Source: Planctomycetota bacterium
GTDB taxonomy: Bacteria > Planctomycetota > UBA11346
Assembly (NCBI GenBank): GCA_013816485.1
Contig: JACDEI010000013.1
Span: 1 to 64,000, forward strand
DNA length: 64,000 nucleotides
Direction: 5' to 3'
Shown here: positions 52,702 to 62,001 of the stretch, one piece after another
Position numbering within the stretch: the stretch's first letter is position 1
Layout of the letters: the number at the start of each line of letters is the position of its first letter
Notes under the pieces: model-generated
What the model was told of the DNA's origin: nothing
Seen by the model: the letters and a program-made list of their open reading frames with translations, nothing else
Databases searched by the model: none
Position numbers and translations under genes: made by a program

Positions 52702-53967
52702 ATGGGCTGGTTGCTGACCGAGGTCGCTCCGGCGCAATTGTGGAGCAGCCTTACCGGTGCGTTGTGGCTCGACGGTTACAACCTGGTGTTGTTCCTCACC
52801 CTGCTGGGTGCGACGGTGGGGGACCTCGCGTGGCTGCCGGTGGTCAACTATGCCGGTATCGCGTTGCATGTGGCGGTGGTGGCGTTGTGGCCGATCACCG
52901 GCGACGCCAAACGCGTGTGCGTGGTCAACACCATCATCGCACGATCCATGTGGCTGGGCGTGGTGGTGTGGCCGCTCATCGCCTGGTGGCTGGGATTGGG
53001 CACCGGCGCGGTGCTGGCCGGTGTGTTCGTGGCGATCTTCCTCACCGCGATGTTCGGCAACGTCGGGGTCGCGGCCTTCATGACCTACACCGCGGCGGTG
53101 GTGCCGCGCGAAGAACGCGGGCGTTTTTTCATGTGGCGCAACCTCTTTGCGTTTGGTGCGGTGAACCTCGCGCTGCAAGTCGTGGCATGGGCGTGGCCGG
53201 TGCCGGGGGAGGGCTCCAGCACGGCGGGAATCAACGCGGAACTGTGGTGGCTCATGGGCCTGTTCGCGGTGGCGGTGGTAGTGGTGCAGCTCGGTACGCT
53301 GATGCTGGCGTGGGGGCCGGCGATGCCGCCGCGTCACGACGATCACCTGCCGCGTCCGCCGCTGCGCGACGCGCTGCGCGCGGTGCCGGAGTTCCGCCGT
53401 TTCATGGTCATTGGGGCGCTCAACACCGCCGCCTTCGCCTGCCTGCTGCCGTACGTGCCGCGGCTGCTCAATCACCTGGGGATGGACGGCAAACATTTCG
53501 CCCTGCTCCAGGGCAATGTGCAACTGCCGCTCATGCTGCTGGGCATCGTCATCGCGGGCATTGCCCTGCGGCGCATCGGCGGTGCATCGCTGTTGCGCTG
53601 GATGCTGGTGGTGTCGTTCATCGGCGATGCCGTGGTGCTGCTGCTGACGTCGGCCAACCTCGGGTGGTTGGCGCTGGTGTGCCTGGGGCTGATGGGCCTT
53701 GGGCGCGGACTGGCGTCCATCGCCTGGATCGGTCGAGTGCAGGAGCTGGCACCCAACCACGATACGCGTTTCCCCATGATCCATATCGCAGCGAATGGCG
53801 CGGCGGGTGTGGTCGCCGGCCTGGGACTGATGCTGGTGATGCCGTGGCTCGACGCCCGTCATGTGGCGGATCCGTTGTTGATCGATCCGGCGTGGGCAGC
53901 GGTGTGTGCCGGTGTGTTCATCCGCTTGGTGAGTGTGGCCTTGGCCCTGTGGCCCGTGCGACGCTAA
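52702..53967 (+). CDS. Major facilitator superfamily transporter
   Basis: The ATG at 52702 begins MGWLLTEVAPAQLWSSLTGA, 13 residues before the first helix. The frame extends to 52531 through two heptamer arrays, so a longer start is possible but unlikely. The 421-residue protein has about 12 membrane helices with a basic loop after helix 6 and PREERGRFFMWRNLFAFG in the middle, similar to MFS loops. The substrate is unknown. No ribosome-binding site is clear. Confidence 0.8.
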   Translation: MGWLLTEVAPAQLWSSLTGALWLDGYNLVLFLTLLGATVGDLAWLPVVNYAGIALHVAVVALWPITGDAKRVCVVNTIIARSMWLGVVVWPLIAWWLGLGTGAVLAGVFVAIFLTAMFGNVGVAAFMTYTAAVVPREERGRFFMWRNLFAFGAVNLALQVVAWAWPVPGEGSSTAGINAELWWLMGLFAVAVVVVQLGTLMLAWGPAMPPRHDDHLPRPPLRDALRAVPEFRRFMVIGALNTAAFACLLPYVPRLLNHLGMDGKHFALLQGNVQLPLMLLGIVIAGIALRRIGGASLLRWMLVVSFIGDAVVLLLTSANLGWLALVCLGLMGLGRGLASIAWIGRVQELAPNHDTRFPMIHIAANGAAGVVAGLGLMLVMPWLDARHVADPLLIDPAWAAVCAGVFIRLVSVALALWPVRR

Positions 53968-54015
53968 GGCCACCGGTGCGCCCGTGCTTGTGTCGCTGCA
54001 TTCACTCCCAGATTT

Positions 54016-55350
54016 ATGAGCCGGAGCACCAGCCATCGCATGACTGCCAAGACCGTACCGACCCAGCAGGCGACCATTCCGGTGGTGCTGATGCTCACCC
54101 TGCATCCCGACGAACGGGAAATGGAGAAGGAGCGCGAGGCAGAGATGCACAGCCTGCTCGACACCGCTGGGCGCACGGTGGTCGGCACCCTGGTGCAACA
54201 TGTGCAGAAGCCGTCCCCAGGAACCTACATCGGTTCCGGCAAGGTGGCCGAACTGAAGGAGCTGGCGGTTACCTGTGGTGCCCAGCAGGTGGTGTTCGAT
54301 GTGCGGCTGCAACCGCGTCAGCAGCGCAACCTAGAAGAGGCGATCGAATGCGCGGTGCTCGATTACGATGAGCTGATCCTCGACATCTTCGCTCGCAACG
54401 CGCGCACCAACCAAGCGATGATGGCGGTCGAGCTGGCGCAGGCCGAGTACGACAAGGCGCGCCTCAAGCGCATGTGGACCCACCTTGATCGTCAGAGCGT
54501 CGGTGGATCGAGCGGCTCGGGTTCCGGCTTCAAGGCCGGCACCGGTGAGAAGCAGATCGAGATGGACCGTCGCCAGGTGCGCAAGCGCATCCAGGATTTG
54601 CGCGGTCGTCTAAAGGACATCGCGGCCCGCAAAGACCGCGCGGTCCAGACGCGCCATGAAGCATTCAACATCGCGCTGGTGGGCTACACCAACGCCGGCA
54701 AGAGCACCTTGATGAACGCGCTGACCAACGCCGAAGTGCTCGCGCAGGACCGCCTGTTCGCCACCCTCGACACGCGCACGGCGCAGCTGTTCCTTGATCG
54801 GCACCACAACGTGGTGTTGTCGGACACCGTCGGATTCATCCGTAAATTGCCGCCGACGCTGATCGCCAGCTTCCATGCCACGCTCGCTGAAGTGCGCGAA
54901 GCCGACCTGCTGTTGCACGTGATCGACTCGTCGAGCGCGGTGATGGAACAGCAGATCGACGCGGTGGAAGAGGTGCTGAAGACCATCAAGGCCGATGAGG
55001 TCCCGGTGGTGATGGTGTTCAACAAGGTCGATATCGCCTACAGCAAGACCATCCTGTTGGCCTTCCGTCGTCGCTACAAGGAATCGGTGGCGATCAGTGC
55101 GCTCAATGGCACCGGCCTCGATCAACTCAAAGAAGTCATCCGCGCGCACATCGATCGGCGTTCAAAGACCGTGACCGTGCGTTTCCCGGTGACCGATGGC
55201 GCGCTCGATGCGTTCGTGCGCAGCCGGGCGGCGGTGCAGGAGGAGCGTTACGAGGATGACGATGCGGTGCTGACCATCGTCGCGGATGAACGGTTGATGG
55301 CCGAACTGTCGGCGAATCCCAATCTGGTGCTGGCGGTCGTGACCAAGTGA
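54016..55350 (+). CDS. hflX: Ribosome-associated GTPase HflX
   Basis: The 444-residue protein has the HflX N-terminal domain (about 20-190; GTYIGSGKVAELKELA and the coiled-coil region), then the G domain with P-loop GYTNAGKST (223-231), DTVGF (270-274) and NKVD (about 336). HflX rescues stalled ribosomes under stress. The start might also be at 54040. No neighbour suggests a special role. Confidence 0.95.
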   Translation: MSRSTSHRMTAKTVPTQQATIPVVLMLTLHPDEREMEKEREAEMHSLLDTAGRTVVGTLVQHVQKPSPGTYIGSGKVAELKELAVTCGAQQVVFDVRLQPRQQRNLEEAIECAVLDYDELILDIFARNARTNQAMMAVELAQAEYDKARLKRMWTHLDRQSVGGSSGSGSGFKAGTGEKQIEMDRRQVRKRIQDLRGRLKDIAARKDRAVQTRHEAFNIALVGYTNAGKSTLMNALTNAEVLAQDRLFATLDTRTAQLFLDRHHNVVLSDTVGFIRKLPPTLIASFHATLAEVREADLLLHVIDSSSAVMEQQIDAVEEVLKTIKADEVPVVMVFNKVDIAYSKTILLAFRRRYKESVAISALNGTGLDQLKEVIRAHIDRRSKTVTVRFPVTDGALDAFVRSRAAVQEERYEDDDAVLTIVADERLMAELSANPNLVLAVVTK

Positions 55351-55389
55351 CGGCTGGCCGGGCTCCGCGTCCGGGGATGCCGCCTTCGC

Positions 55390-55980
55390 TCAGGGTCTGA
55401 AGCCGTCGTCGCGTTCTTCCCAGAGGTCGTCGTTCTCCCAGGCCTGCGCCTGGGTGGACATGCTGACACCCTTGCTGATATCGACCTTCTCCAGCGAGAA
55501 CCCCTGGTAGACCAGCACCGGACGGCCCTTGGGCTTGCCAAAGCTGCCAGGCGGGAAGCGCCAGCCCTTGATGGTGAAGAAGGCCTCACTCGGGGTGGTG
55601 CCGATCCACAGCTTGCTGATCGGTTCGCCATCGCGTTCGCTGATGACCGTGGCGCGGACCATCAGTTGGTTTTCATCGACATCATCGGGATACTTGGATT
55701 TCCACGGCGGCTTGCTGCTGTAGATCTGAAAGGGGCTGGGATCGTTCGAACTGCGACCACCACGAGGATTGTAGAAGACGATCCACTCGAACTCGGTGGC
55801 CAGGCTTTCCTTGGTATAACCCTGCTTCTCATGATCACGGGCGATCGCCTCGACATCGACGTTCTGCCAGCGCCACATCGGTAGCACCCAGGGCAAGGCG
55901 AACCAAGTGGCGATGAGGATGGGGATCAACACCACGATGGTGGCGATTTTGCTGGTACTGGTGTTCGTGCCGCTGGCCAT
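55390..55980 (-). CDS. Hypothetical single-pass membrane protein
   Basis: I do not recognise this protein. Start at 55980 gives MASGTNTSTSKIATIVVLIP; a start at 56010 is also possible. One N-terminal helix (about 12-30) is followed by a soluble domain with FEWIVFYNPRGGRSSNDPSP and LWIGTTPSEAFFTIKGW. The length is 196 residues. It is convergent with hflX. Confidence 0.7.
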   Translation of the reverse strand: MASGTNTSTSKIATIVVLIPILIATWFALPWVLPMWRWQNVDVEAIARDHEKQGYTKESLATEFEWIVFYNPRGGRSSNDPSPFQIYSSKPPWKSKYPDDVDENQLMVRATVISERDGEPISKLWIGTTPSEAFFTIKGWRFPPGSFGKPKGRPVLVYQGFSLEKVDISKGVSMSTQAQAWENDDLWEERDDGFRP

Positions 55981-56195
55981 GTGGGAGACTATCATGGCCT
56001 GGGTCGGCACGACAAGGGAATGGTCGGTAGACGTCTGTGCTGTGCACGCACCGCTTCAGGTGTTGCGCAGTGGCGACCACGGGGATTCCGCCGTCCGCGT
56101 CGCGGGGCAGACGGTGAAAAATCCTACCGGCAGGAGTCAAGCTTGGTGTGGAACCCTGACCCTCCCCAGCAGAGTGCAGGGCAGGAGCAACCGCC

Positions 56196-57059
56196 ATGAG
56201 TTCCAGCATCACCGCTGCGTCGGGTTCCACCCTGCTGCCTGCTGCCGTCGCTGCCGATCTGCACGAGCACCATCCAGTGACTGCCGACCAGTGCGCGCGT
56301 TACCGCCGACAGGGATTCATCAAGCTCAAGGATGTGTTGTCCGCGGCGACCCTGCACAGCGCTGGTGCAGCGATCAGTGCCGAGGTCGCGCGCCGCAGCC
56401 GCGACGTGCGCCCGATGGCCTCGCGCAGCACCTACGAAAAGGCCTTCCTCCAGGTGATGAACCTGTGGTGCGACGATCCCATCGCTCGGGCCTTCACTTT
56501 CAGCCGCAAGCTGGCGCGGCTCGCTGGCGAACTGATGGGGGTCGACGGGGTACGGCTCTACCACGACCAGGCACTCTACAAAGAACCCGGCGGCGGCATC
56601 ACCCCATGGCACTGTGATCAGCAGTACTGGCCGCTCGCGACCGACCACACCATCACCGTGTGGGTGCCGCTCCAGGCGGTGCCGTTGCCGATGGGCCCCC
56701 TGGCGTTCAGCGACAGCAGCCACCGCACCGATTTCGGTCGTGCCCTGGAGATCAGCGACGACAGCGAACACGAGGTCGCGCGCCGCCTGACGCTGGCCGA
56801 TTTGCCGGTGGACGAGGGAGCCTTCGCGCTGGGCGAGGTCAGCTTCCACTCGGGTTGGACCTTTCATCGTGCGGGTGCCAACCGTTCGTCAGACATGCGG
56901 GCGGTGATGACGATGATCTACTTCGCCGATGGCACCCGCTTGGCCGAGCCGGCGAACCGCAACCAGCAGCGCGACCGCGACACCTGGATGCCCGGTTCGC
57001 GAGTCGGCGAAGCGGTGGCGACTGAGCTCAACCCGTTGCTCTGGTCGCGTGGCGATTGA
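56196..57059 (+). CDS. Phytanoyl-CoA dioxygenase (PhyH) family Fe(II)/2-oxoglutarate enzyme
   Basis: The ATG follows AGGAG. The 287-residue protein has the iron-binding H139-x-D141 (PWHCDQQYW) and distal H224 in GWTFHRAGANRS, where R230 would bind 2-oxoglutarate. It would hydroxylate a small organic substrate. It is isolated; substrate unknown. Confidence 0.9.
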   Translation: MSSSITAASGSTLLPAAVAADLHEHHPVTADQCARYRRQGFIKLKDVLSAATLHSAGAAISAEVARRSRDVRPMASRSTYEKAFLQVMNLWCDDPIARAFTFSRKLARLAGELMGVDGVRLYHDQALYKEPGGGITPWHCDQQYWPLATDHTITVWVPLQAVPLPMGPLAFSDSSHRTDFGRALEISDDSEHEVARRLTLADLPVDEGAFALGEVSFHSGWTFHRAGANRSSDMRAVMTMIYFADGTRLAEPANRNQQRDRDTWMPGSRVGEAVATELNPLLWSRGD

Positions 57060-57133
57060 ACCGCCCACGCAGCGGCTGACAGCCGCACATCCGGCCTCTT
57101 GGTAGGCCGGCGCATGCGGGCAGCATCACGCCG

Positions 57134-57340
57134 ATGCCAGCCGCCGAGCACGACAGCCTCTGTGAGATCCAACGGCTCTACGATCTTGGGCGGTTTCCGC
57201 AGGCCCATGCCCTGGGCCAGGAGCACTTCGGTGCGCTCGACCACTGGCCGGGATCACGCGGTGGGGTGTTGGTCGGTCGACTGACCAACCAGTTGGGATC
57301 GTCGAACCTCTCCCAGCGCCAGCACCTGCGCACTCAGTCA
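57134..57340 (+). pseudogene. Possible N-terminal remnant of a TPR-like protein
   Basis: The frame from 57134 reads as plausible protein for about 70 residues (LCEIQRLYDLGRFPQAHALG, FGALDHWPGSRGGVLVGRLT) in a TPR-like pattern. Then it continues for another 215 codons opposite galE, where the composition is clearly that of an antisense shadow. No ribosome-binding site is visible. It is best explained as the remaining 5' end of a gene that lost its 3' part. Confidence 0.35.
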
Positions 57341-58357
57341 GCGCTGAGCGAAGCCGTCGGGATTCTGCTGCTGCCAACGCCAGCCATCGGCACACATGGT
57401 GGCGAGGTCGCGTGTCGCCTTCCAACCGAGCAGGCGCGCGGCCCGCGTGGGGTCGGCGTAACAGGTGGCGATGTCCCCAGGGCGACGGGGGCCGATCTGA
57501 TAGGGAATCTTCCGGCCCGACGTGTGTTCCAGGGCGGCGACCATCTGCAAAACCGAATACCCCTGGCCGGTACCGAGATTGATCGGCATTGCGCCGTCCA
57601 AGGTGTCGAGCCGGTCGAGCGCCGCGAGGTGACCGAGTGCGAGATCGACCACGTGCAGGTAGTCGCGCACGCCGGTGCCGTCAGTGGTCGGCCAGTCGTT
57701 GCCATGGATGGTCAGGTGCGGGCGTTTTCCCACCGCGACCTGAAGCAGGTACGGCATGAGGTTGTTGGGAATGCCTTGCGGGTCTTCGCCGATCTGGCCG
57801 CTCGCATGCGCACCGATGGGATTGAAATAGCGCAGCAGGGCGATCTTCCAGCCGGGTTCGGCCTGCGCCAGATCGCTGCAGATCTGCTCCATCATCAGTT
57901 TGGTCTGGCCGTAGGGATTGGTCGCCATCAACCGGCAATCCTCGGTCAACGGCACGCGTTCGGGATCGCCGTAGACCGTCGCCGAGGATGAGAACACCAG
58001 GCGTCGGCAGCCGGCGGCCTGCATGCAGGCGAGCAGGTGGATGGTGCCGGTGAGGTTATTGTGGTAGTAGCGCAGCGGTTGGCTGACCGATTCGCCGACC
58101 GCTTTCAGTGCAGCGAAGTGAATCACCGCAGTCGGACGATGCGCAGCGAAGAGTTTCGTCAGGCCATCACGGTCGAGCAGGTCGAGTTGGTGGAACAGCG
58201 GCTGCTTCCCGCACAGGCGCTCGACCCGCCGCAGCGCCTCGACGTTGCTGTTGCAGAGATTGTCGACCACCACCACCTGATGACCGGCGTTCAGCAGTTC
58301 GACGCAGGTGTGGGAACCGATGTAGCCGGCGCCGCCGGTGACGAGGATGGTGGGCAT
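57338..58357 (-). CDS. galE: UDP-glucose 4-epimerase
   Basis: The 339-residue protein has the NAD-binding VTGGAGYIGSHT, the catalytic SSSATVYGDPERVP and Y-x-x-x-K (NPYGQTKLMME), and YFNPIGAHASG, all typical of GalE. It interconverts UDP-glucose and UDP-galactose for glycan synthesis. A GTG two codons upstream is an alternative start. Length is normal. Confidence 0.95.
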   Translation of the reverse strand: MPTILVTGGAGYIGSHTCVELLNAGHQVVVVDNLCNSNVEALRRVERLCGKQPLFHQLDLLDRDGLTKLFAAHRPTAVIHFAALKAVGESVSQPLRYYHNNLTGTIHLLACMQAAGCRRLVFSSSATVYGDPERVPLTEDCRLMATNPYGQTKLMMEQICSDLAQAEPGWKIALLRYFNPIGAHASGQIGEDPQGIPNNLMPYLLQVAVGKRPHLTIHGNDWPTTDGTGVRDYLHVVDLALGHLAALDRLDTLDGAMPINLGTGQGYSVLQMVAALEHTSGRKIPYQIGPRRPGDIATCYADPTRAARLLGWKATRDLATMCADGWRWQQQNPDGFAQR

Positions 58358-58478
58358 TTTCACAGCCAGGGGTTAGGGACCAGGGATCGGGGTACTGCTA
58401 GCGTGTGCCCATGGTCGCAGGCGCGCAACGTCTGAGAAAATCCCGTGCGTGGTGCCGGCCCCAGGAATGACGCAGAGA

Positions 58479-59084
58479 TCAGAGACGGTTTGCCACCACC
58501 GGGAATCCGTCCTCCCACCAACGCCAGGGTTTCTCCGCCCAGCCCGGACCGGCGTAGGCCACGCCGACGCGAGGCCCGCGGCGGCGGCGCTTCACCGGCA
58601 CCAGCGGTGGCAGCAGATGGAGGTCGCCGTGGTCGAGGTGTTGTCCGTTATGGGAACGATGCAGGCCGAGTAGCTTGGCGACCTTCCCTGGACCGTTGCT
58701 GGCGCGCGGATCGATCCCAGGGAGCTCGATCGAGCGGATGAGCACCGCCGAGGGCACATCGACGTCATCGCACACTAGGTTAAGCATCCAGTGCATGCCG
58801 TAACACAGGTAGACGTAGAGCGTGCCGGCCCGGGCATAGAGCCCGGCGCTGCGGGGGGTGCGTCCCTTGCTCGCGTGGCAGGCACGATCGCGCTCGCCGT
58901 GATAGGCCTCAGTCTCGGTGATGCGCGCGACGTGTGGCCCGATGGCGAGGCGCCACCCCAGCAGCTCCGGGGCGACGCGCGGTGCGGGACGGGCGAGGAA
59001 ACGGACGGGGTCGTGCACGGGCGTGGTTGTGCGTCGTCGTGCGCAGGCGCCAACCGTCGGCTTGGGTGGTCTTCCACCCAGCAT
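58479..59084 (-). CDS. Alkyladenine/3-methyladenine DNA glycosylase (AAG family)
   Basis: The protein contains the AAG core: FLARPAPRVAPELLGWRL, ITETEAYHGERDRACHASKG (catalytic Glu in TEAY), LYVYLCYGMHWMLNLV and ASNGPGKVAKLLGL. It removes alkylated bases in repair. The ATG at 59084 adds a poor N-terminus; a GTG at 59018 (VHDPVRFLARP) would give 179 residues and is perhaps the real start. Divergent from the dipeptidase, only 11 bases separate the longer version. Confidence 0.9.
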   Translation of the reverse strand: MLGGRPPKPTVGACARRRTTTPVHDPVRFLARPAPRVAPELLGWRLAIGPHVARITETEAYHGERDRACHASKGRTPRSAGLYARAGTLYVYLCYGMHWMLNLVCDDVDVPSAVLIRSIELPGIDPRASNGPGKVAKLLGLHRSHNGQHLDHGDLHLLPPLVPVKRRRRGPRVGVAYAGPGWAEKPWRWWEDGFPVVANRL

Positions 59085-59095
59085 ACCGTGCTGCC

Positions 59096-60508
59096 ATGTC
59101 CACCGACCTGCCGCCGCTCGACGCCGCTACTCGCTCCGCCATCGCTCGCGCTGAGGCGGATTTTCCCGCCACCCTGGAGCGCTTGAAAGCGCTGGTGCGC
59201 ATCCCCTCATGCAGTTTCGCCGGTTTCGACCACACGCAGCTTGATCGCAGTGCCGAAGCCAGCGTCGCGTGGTTGCTGGCCGCCGGGTACCCCGAGGCGC
59301 GCATCGTCCGTCTACCGGGAGTGTTCCCCTACGTCATCGCCAAGGACCACCGTGCGGGGCCGACCAAGCCGACGGTGCTGCTCTACGCCCATCACGATGT
59401 GCAGCCGCCGCTGCGCGAACACCTGTGGACCTCGCCGGTGTTCGAGCCGACGGAACGTGGCGGCCGGCTGTACGCGCGTGGTGCGGCCGACGACAAGGCC
59501 GGCATCGCCATCCATTGCGCCAGTGCGGCGGCGTGGAACGCCAGCGCCGGCAGGCCGCCAGTGAACCTCACGGTGATCCTCGAAGGCGAGGAGGAAGTCG
59601 GCAGCGCGCACTTCTCGCAATTCCTCGATGCGCATCTCAGCGAACTGAAAGCCGACTGCCTGGTGATCGCCGACGCCGCCAACTTCGATACCGGCTTGCC
59701 CTCGCTGACCACCAGCCTGCGCGGTAACATCGTACTGGAGGTCGAACTGAAGGCACTGAAAGCCCCGCTGCATTCCGGCATGTGGGGTGGTCCGGTGCCG
59801 GATGCGGTGCAGGCGCTCTGTCGCCTGGTGACGTCGCTCAGCGATGCGCAGGGCCGCATCAGCGTCCCTGGGATCTACGACCAGGTACGTCCGTTGTCGG
59901 CACAGGAAGAAGCGCTCTATCGTCGTCTGCCGTATTCCGCGGAGAAGTTTGCCGAGCAGTCCGGCATGCTGCACGGCGTGCCGGCTGGCGATGTGGTCGA
60001 CGTGCACCGCAAGCTGTGGCGCTGGCCGTCGCTGACGGTCAGCGCGATCCAGGCCGGTGAACGTGGGCGTACCGGCAACGTGGTGATGGACAGCGGATGG
60101 GCGCGCATCGGTCTGCGCATCGTGCCGGACATGGATGCCGAACGCTGCGCCGCTGCACTTGAAGAGCATCTGCGTGCACAAGTGCCGGCCGGCATGGACC
60201 TGATCATCCGTCGCCAATCCGCCAGCAGCGCCTGGGGCAGTCCGACCGACCATCCACTGTTCGCCACCGCGCTCACCGCCCTCGAACATGGTTACGGCAC
60301 CAAGCCGGTGTTCATCGGCTGCGGCGGTAGCATCCCCTTCGTCGGCGAGATGACCGAAAAACTAGGCGGCATCCCGGCGCTGCTGACCGGTGTCGAAGAC
60401 CCGCTATGCGGCGCGCACGCGGAAAATGAATCGCTGCACCTCGCCGATTTCCGTTCGGCCCTCAAAGCGCAAGTGGCGTTGTTCGGGTTGCTCAGCGCCT
60501 CACTGTAG
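59096..60508 (+). CDS. M20-family metallodipeptidase
   Basis: The 470-residue protein shows all metal ligands of the M20 family: H99-x-D101 (YAHHDVQPP), D132 (GAADDKAG), E165-E166 (LEGEEEVGS), D188-like residue in VIADAANFD, and H in CGAHAENESLH. The catalytic dimerisation domain lies about 205-340. It hydrolyses di- or tripeptides, or similar amides. The frame continues upstream of 59096 opposite the glycosylase gene without protein character. Confidence 0.92.
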   Translation: MSTDLPPLDAATRSAIARAEADFPATLERLKALVRIPSCSFAGFDHTQLDRSAEASVAWLLAAGYPEARIVRLPGVFPYVIAKDHRAGPTKPTVLLYAHHDVQPPLREHLWTSPVFEPTERGGRLYARGAADDKAGIAIHCASAAAWNASAGRPPVNLTVILEGEEEVGSAHFSQFLDAHLSELKADCLVIADAANFDTGLPSLTTSLRGNIVLEVELKALKAPLHSGMWGGPVPDAVQALCRLVTSLSDAQGRISVPGIYDQVRPLSAQEEALYRRLPYSAEKFAEQSGMLHGVPAGDVVDVHRKLWRWPSLTVSAIQAGERGRTGNVVMDSGWARIGLRIVPDMDAERCAAALEEHLRAQVPAGMDLIIRRQSASSAWGSPTDHPLFATALTALEHGYGTKPVFIGCGGSIPFVGEMTEKLGGIPALLTGVEDPLCGAHAENESLHLADFRSALKAQVALFGLLSASL

Positions 60509-60560
60509 CACTACGCGCCGAAATCGCCCTAACACACGAAGAAATTTCGGCGCGTAGTGC
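60508..60560. repeat. Perfect 17-bp inverted repeat between convergent genes
   Basis: GCACTACGCGCCGAAAT at 60508-60524 is followed after 19 bases by its exact complement at 60544-60560. The last base of the dipeptidase stop codon is in the stem. It may act as a transcription barrier, without a T-tract, or be another family of palindromic element. Confidence 0.75.
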
Positions 60561-60667
60561 GTGGGGTGCGGGGCGAAGCCCTGCAACAACAGCTCCCAGC
60601 CCGGCGGAGTCGATAATGAACCTTTGGTTCCGGCTCGGCCGGGCTGGGACCAGCGGTGGAAACAACA

Positions 60668-60692
60668 ACACGCGCAGGGATCCTGCGCGTGT
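60668..60692 (-). terminator. Intrinsic terminator of the TPR-protein operon
   Basis: An 11-bp stem, ACACGCGCAGG with CCTGCGCGTGT, has a 3-base loop. On the minus strand it is followed by TGTTGTTTCC. It lies 24 bases beyond the stop of the last TPR gene. Confidence 0.7.
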
Positions 60693-60715
60693 CGGTGAGA
60701 CCAGTGACTGCCGGC

Positions 60716-61963
60716 TTATTTTTTCGCCGGCTCTTTCTTCGGTTCTTCCTTCTTGGCCGGAGGGGCCGTCTTCTTCTCGTCCTTCGGCTTCGGCGCGTCG
60801 GGATCGGGACCGAAGGAGGCCAGCAGGGCCTTGGCCAGATCGACATTGGGATTCTTGGGCGGGCCGTCGGCGGCCGCGGAGATCACTAGGCGGGCGGCGC
60901 GCTCGGTTTCCTTGACGAAGTTGGCCTTTTTCTCGTCCTTCATCGCTTCGCTATTGGCTTTTATCGCCTGGGCGCTTTCCCACAGCAGGCGACCGGCGTT
61001 GTAACGCGCTTCGCACTTCTGGTCGGGTGAGCCGTAGGGCAGCACGTCGAGTTTCAGCAGTTCGATCAGCGCGCTCTCCTTGTCGTTCTCCACCAGGGTC
61101 AGGCCGAGACCGAGCGATATCTGCGCCTGCCGTGCCGGATCTTCCGCCAGGCCGTTGAGGATTTCGCGGTAGATCGCAGCGGCTTCCTTGCCCTTCTTGA
61201 ACGACTGGCGCAGCGATTCGGCGCAGAACAGCTTGAAGTGGAACCACACATCCGGTTCGTCGAAGGAGCGCACCGACGCCTTTTTCATGAACTCGGTGAA
61301 CTTGTTGAGGTTGCCGTCGGCGGCGAACTTGGCGGCGCGAATGGCGTTAGCGCGCGATTCGGCAGCGCTGAGTCCTTCCTTCTTGCCCAGGGCTTCGAGC
61401 TCCTGCGCGATCTTGTCGGCGTCGGCATTTTTGGCCTGCGCGTAGGCCATGCCCAGGCGGTACTTGGCATCGAGCCACAGGCGATGCGCGGGGATCGGCG
61501 GCTTGGTCGCCGGATCGCCACCGAAACCCTGCACCACCAGGTTGAAGGCTTTGGCTGCATCGGTGTATTTGCGCGCCAGTTCCCAGCATTCGCCTTCGGC
61601 AATCGAACCGTAGACTTTCTCCCATTCGCGCGTGCCAGTGGTGGCGAGCTGGTTGAAGAACTCGGCAGCGGTCTCGTAGTTGCCGGCGTCGCGTTCGCTC
61701 TGTCCCTTGGCCCACGCGCCGCCATCCATGCCGGCGTAGGTGATCGGGAACTGCACCTCGTTCAGCTTGGCGGTGTTGGCACCGCCGGTGCCTTTGATGG
61801 TACGGTAGACGATGCCGGCGGTGGTCTCGCTCTCGATGAACCCGGCGATCTTGGTGCCGTTCTTGCGCACGATCACGTCACGGTCTTCGCCAGCGTGCAG
61901 CGCGGGAGTGGACAACAGGCCGGCGATCAGCGCGAGGGCGGCGAGAGGAAGGCGGACGGTCAT
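60716..61963 (-). CDS. Secreted TPR-type repeat protein
   Basis: The start at 61963 follows CCGGAGAC and opens a signal peptide (MTVRLPLAALALIAGLLSTPALHA). The 415-residue product has a small beta domain (about 25-75, RDVIVRKNGTKIAGFIESET), helical TPR-like repeats (about 80-370) and a Lys/Pro/Glu-rich tail (DEKKTAPPAKKEEPKKEP). The small beta domain also appears in the upstream gene. The exact role is unknown; PVC members often have such three-protein sets, possibly for an envelope complex. Confidence 0.85.
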   Translation of the reverse strand: MTVRLPLAALALIAGLLSTPALHAGEDRDVIVRKNGTKIAGFIESETTAGIVYRTIKGTGGANTAKLNEVQFPITYAGMDGGAWAKGQSERDAGNYETAAEFFNQLATTGTREWEKVYGSIAEGECWELARKYTDAAKAFNLVVQGFGGDPATKPPIPAHRLWLDAKYRLGMAYAQAKNADADKIAQELEALGKKEGLSAAESRANAIRAAKFAADGNLNKFTEFMKKASVRSFDEPDVWFHFKLFCAESLRQSFKKGKEAAAIYREILNGLAEDPARQAQISLGLGLTLVENDKESALIELLKLDVLPYGSPDQKCEARYNAGRLLWESAQAIKANSEAMKDEKKANFVKETERAARLVISAAADGPPKNPNVDLAKALLASFGPDPDAPKPKDEKKTAPPAKKEEPKKEPAKK

Positions 61964-62001
61964 GGCGTCTCCGGGAACACGGACTGGACGATGGACAGGG
62001 A

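Noticed and set aside
52740-54371. Long plus-strand frame overlapping the MFS and hflX genes
   Set aside because: Both real genes have clear family motifs in other frames; this frame is Arg/Gly/Ala-rich and structureless.
57093-57113. Hairpin CCGGCCT...AGGCCGG after the dioxygenase gene as a terminator
   Set aside because: The stem is short and no T-tract follows on either strand.
57341-57991. Continuation of the possible TPR-like remnant
   Set aside because: It is antisense to galE, whose catalytic motifs are all intact.
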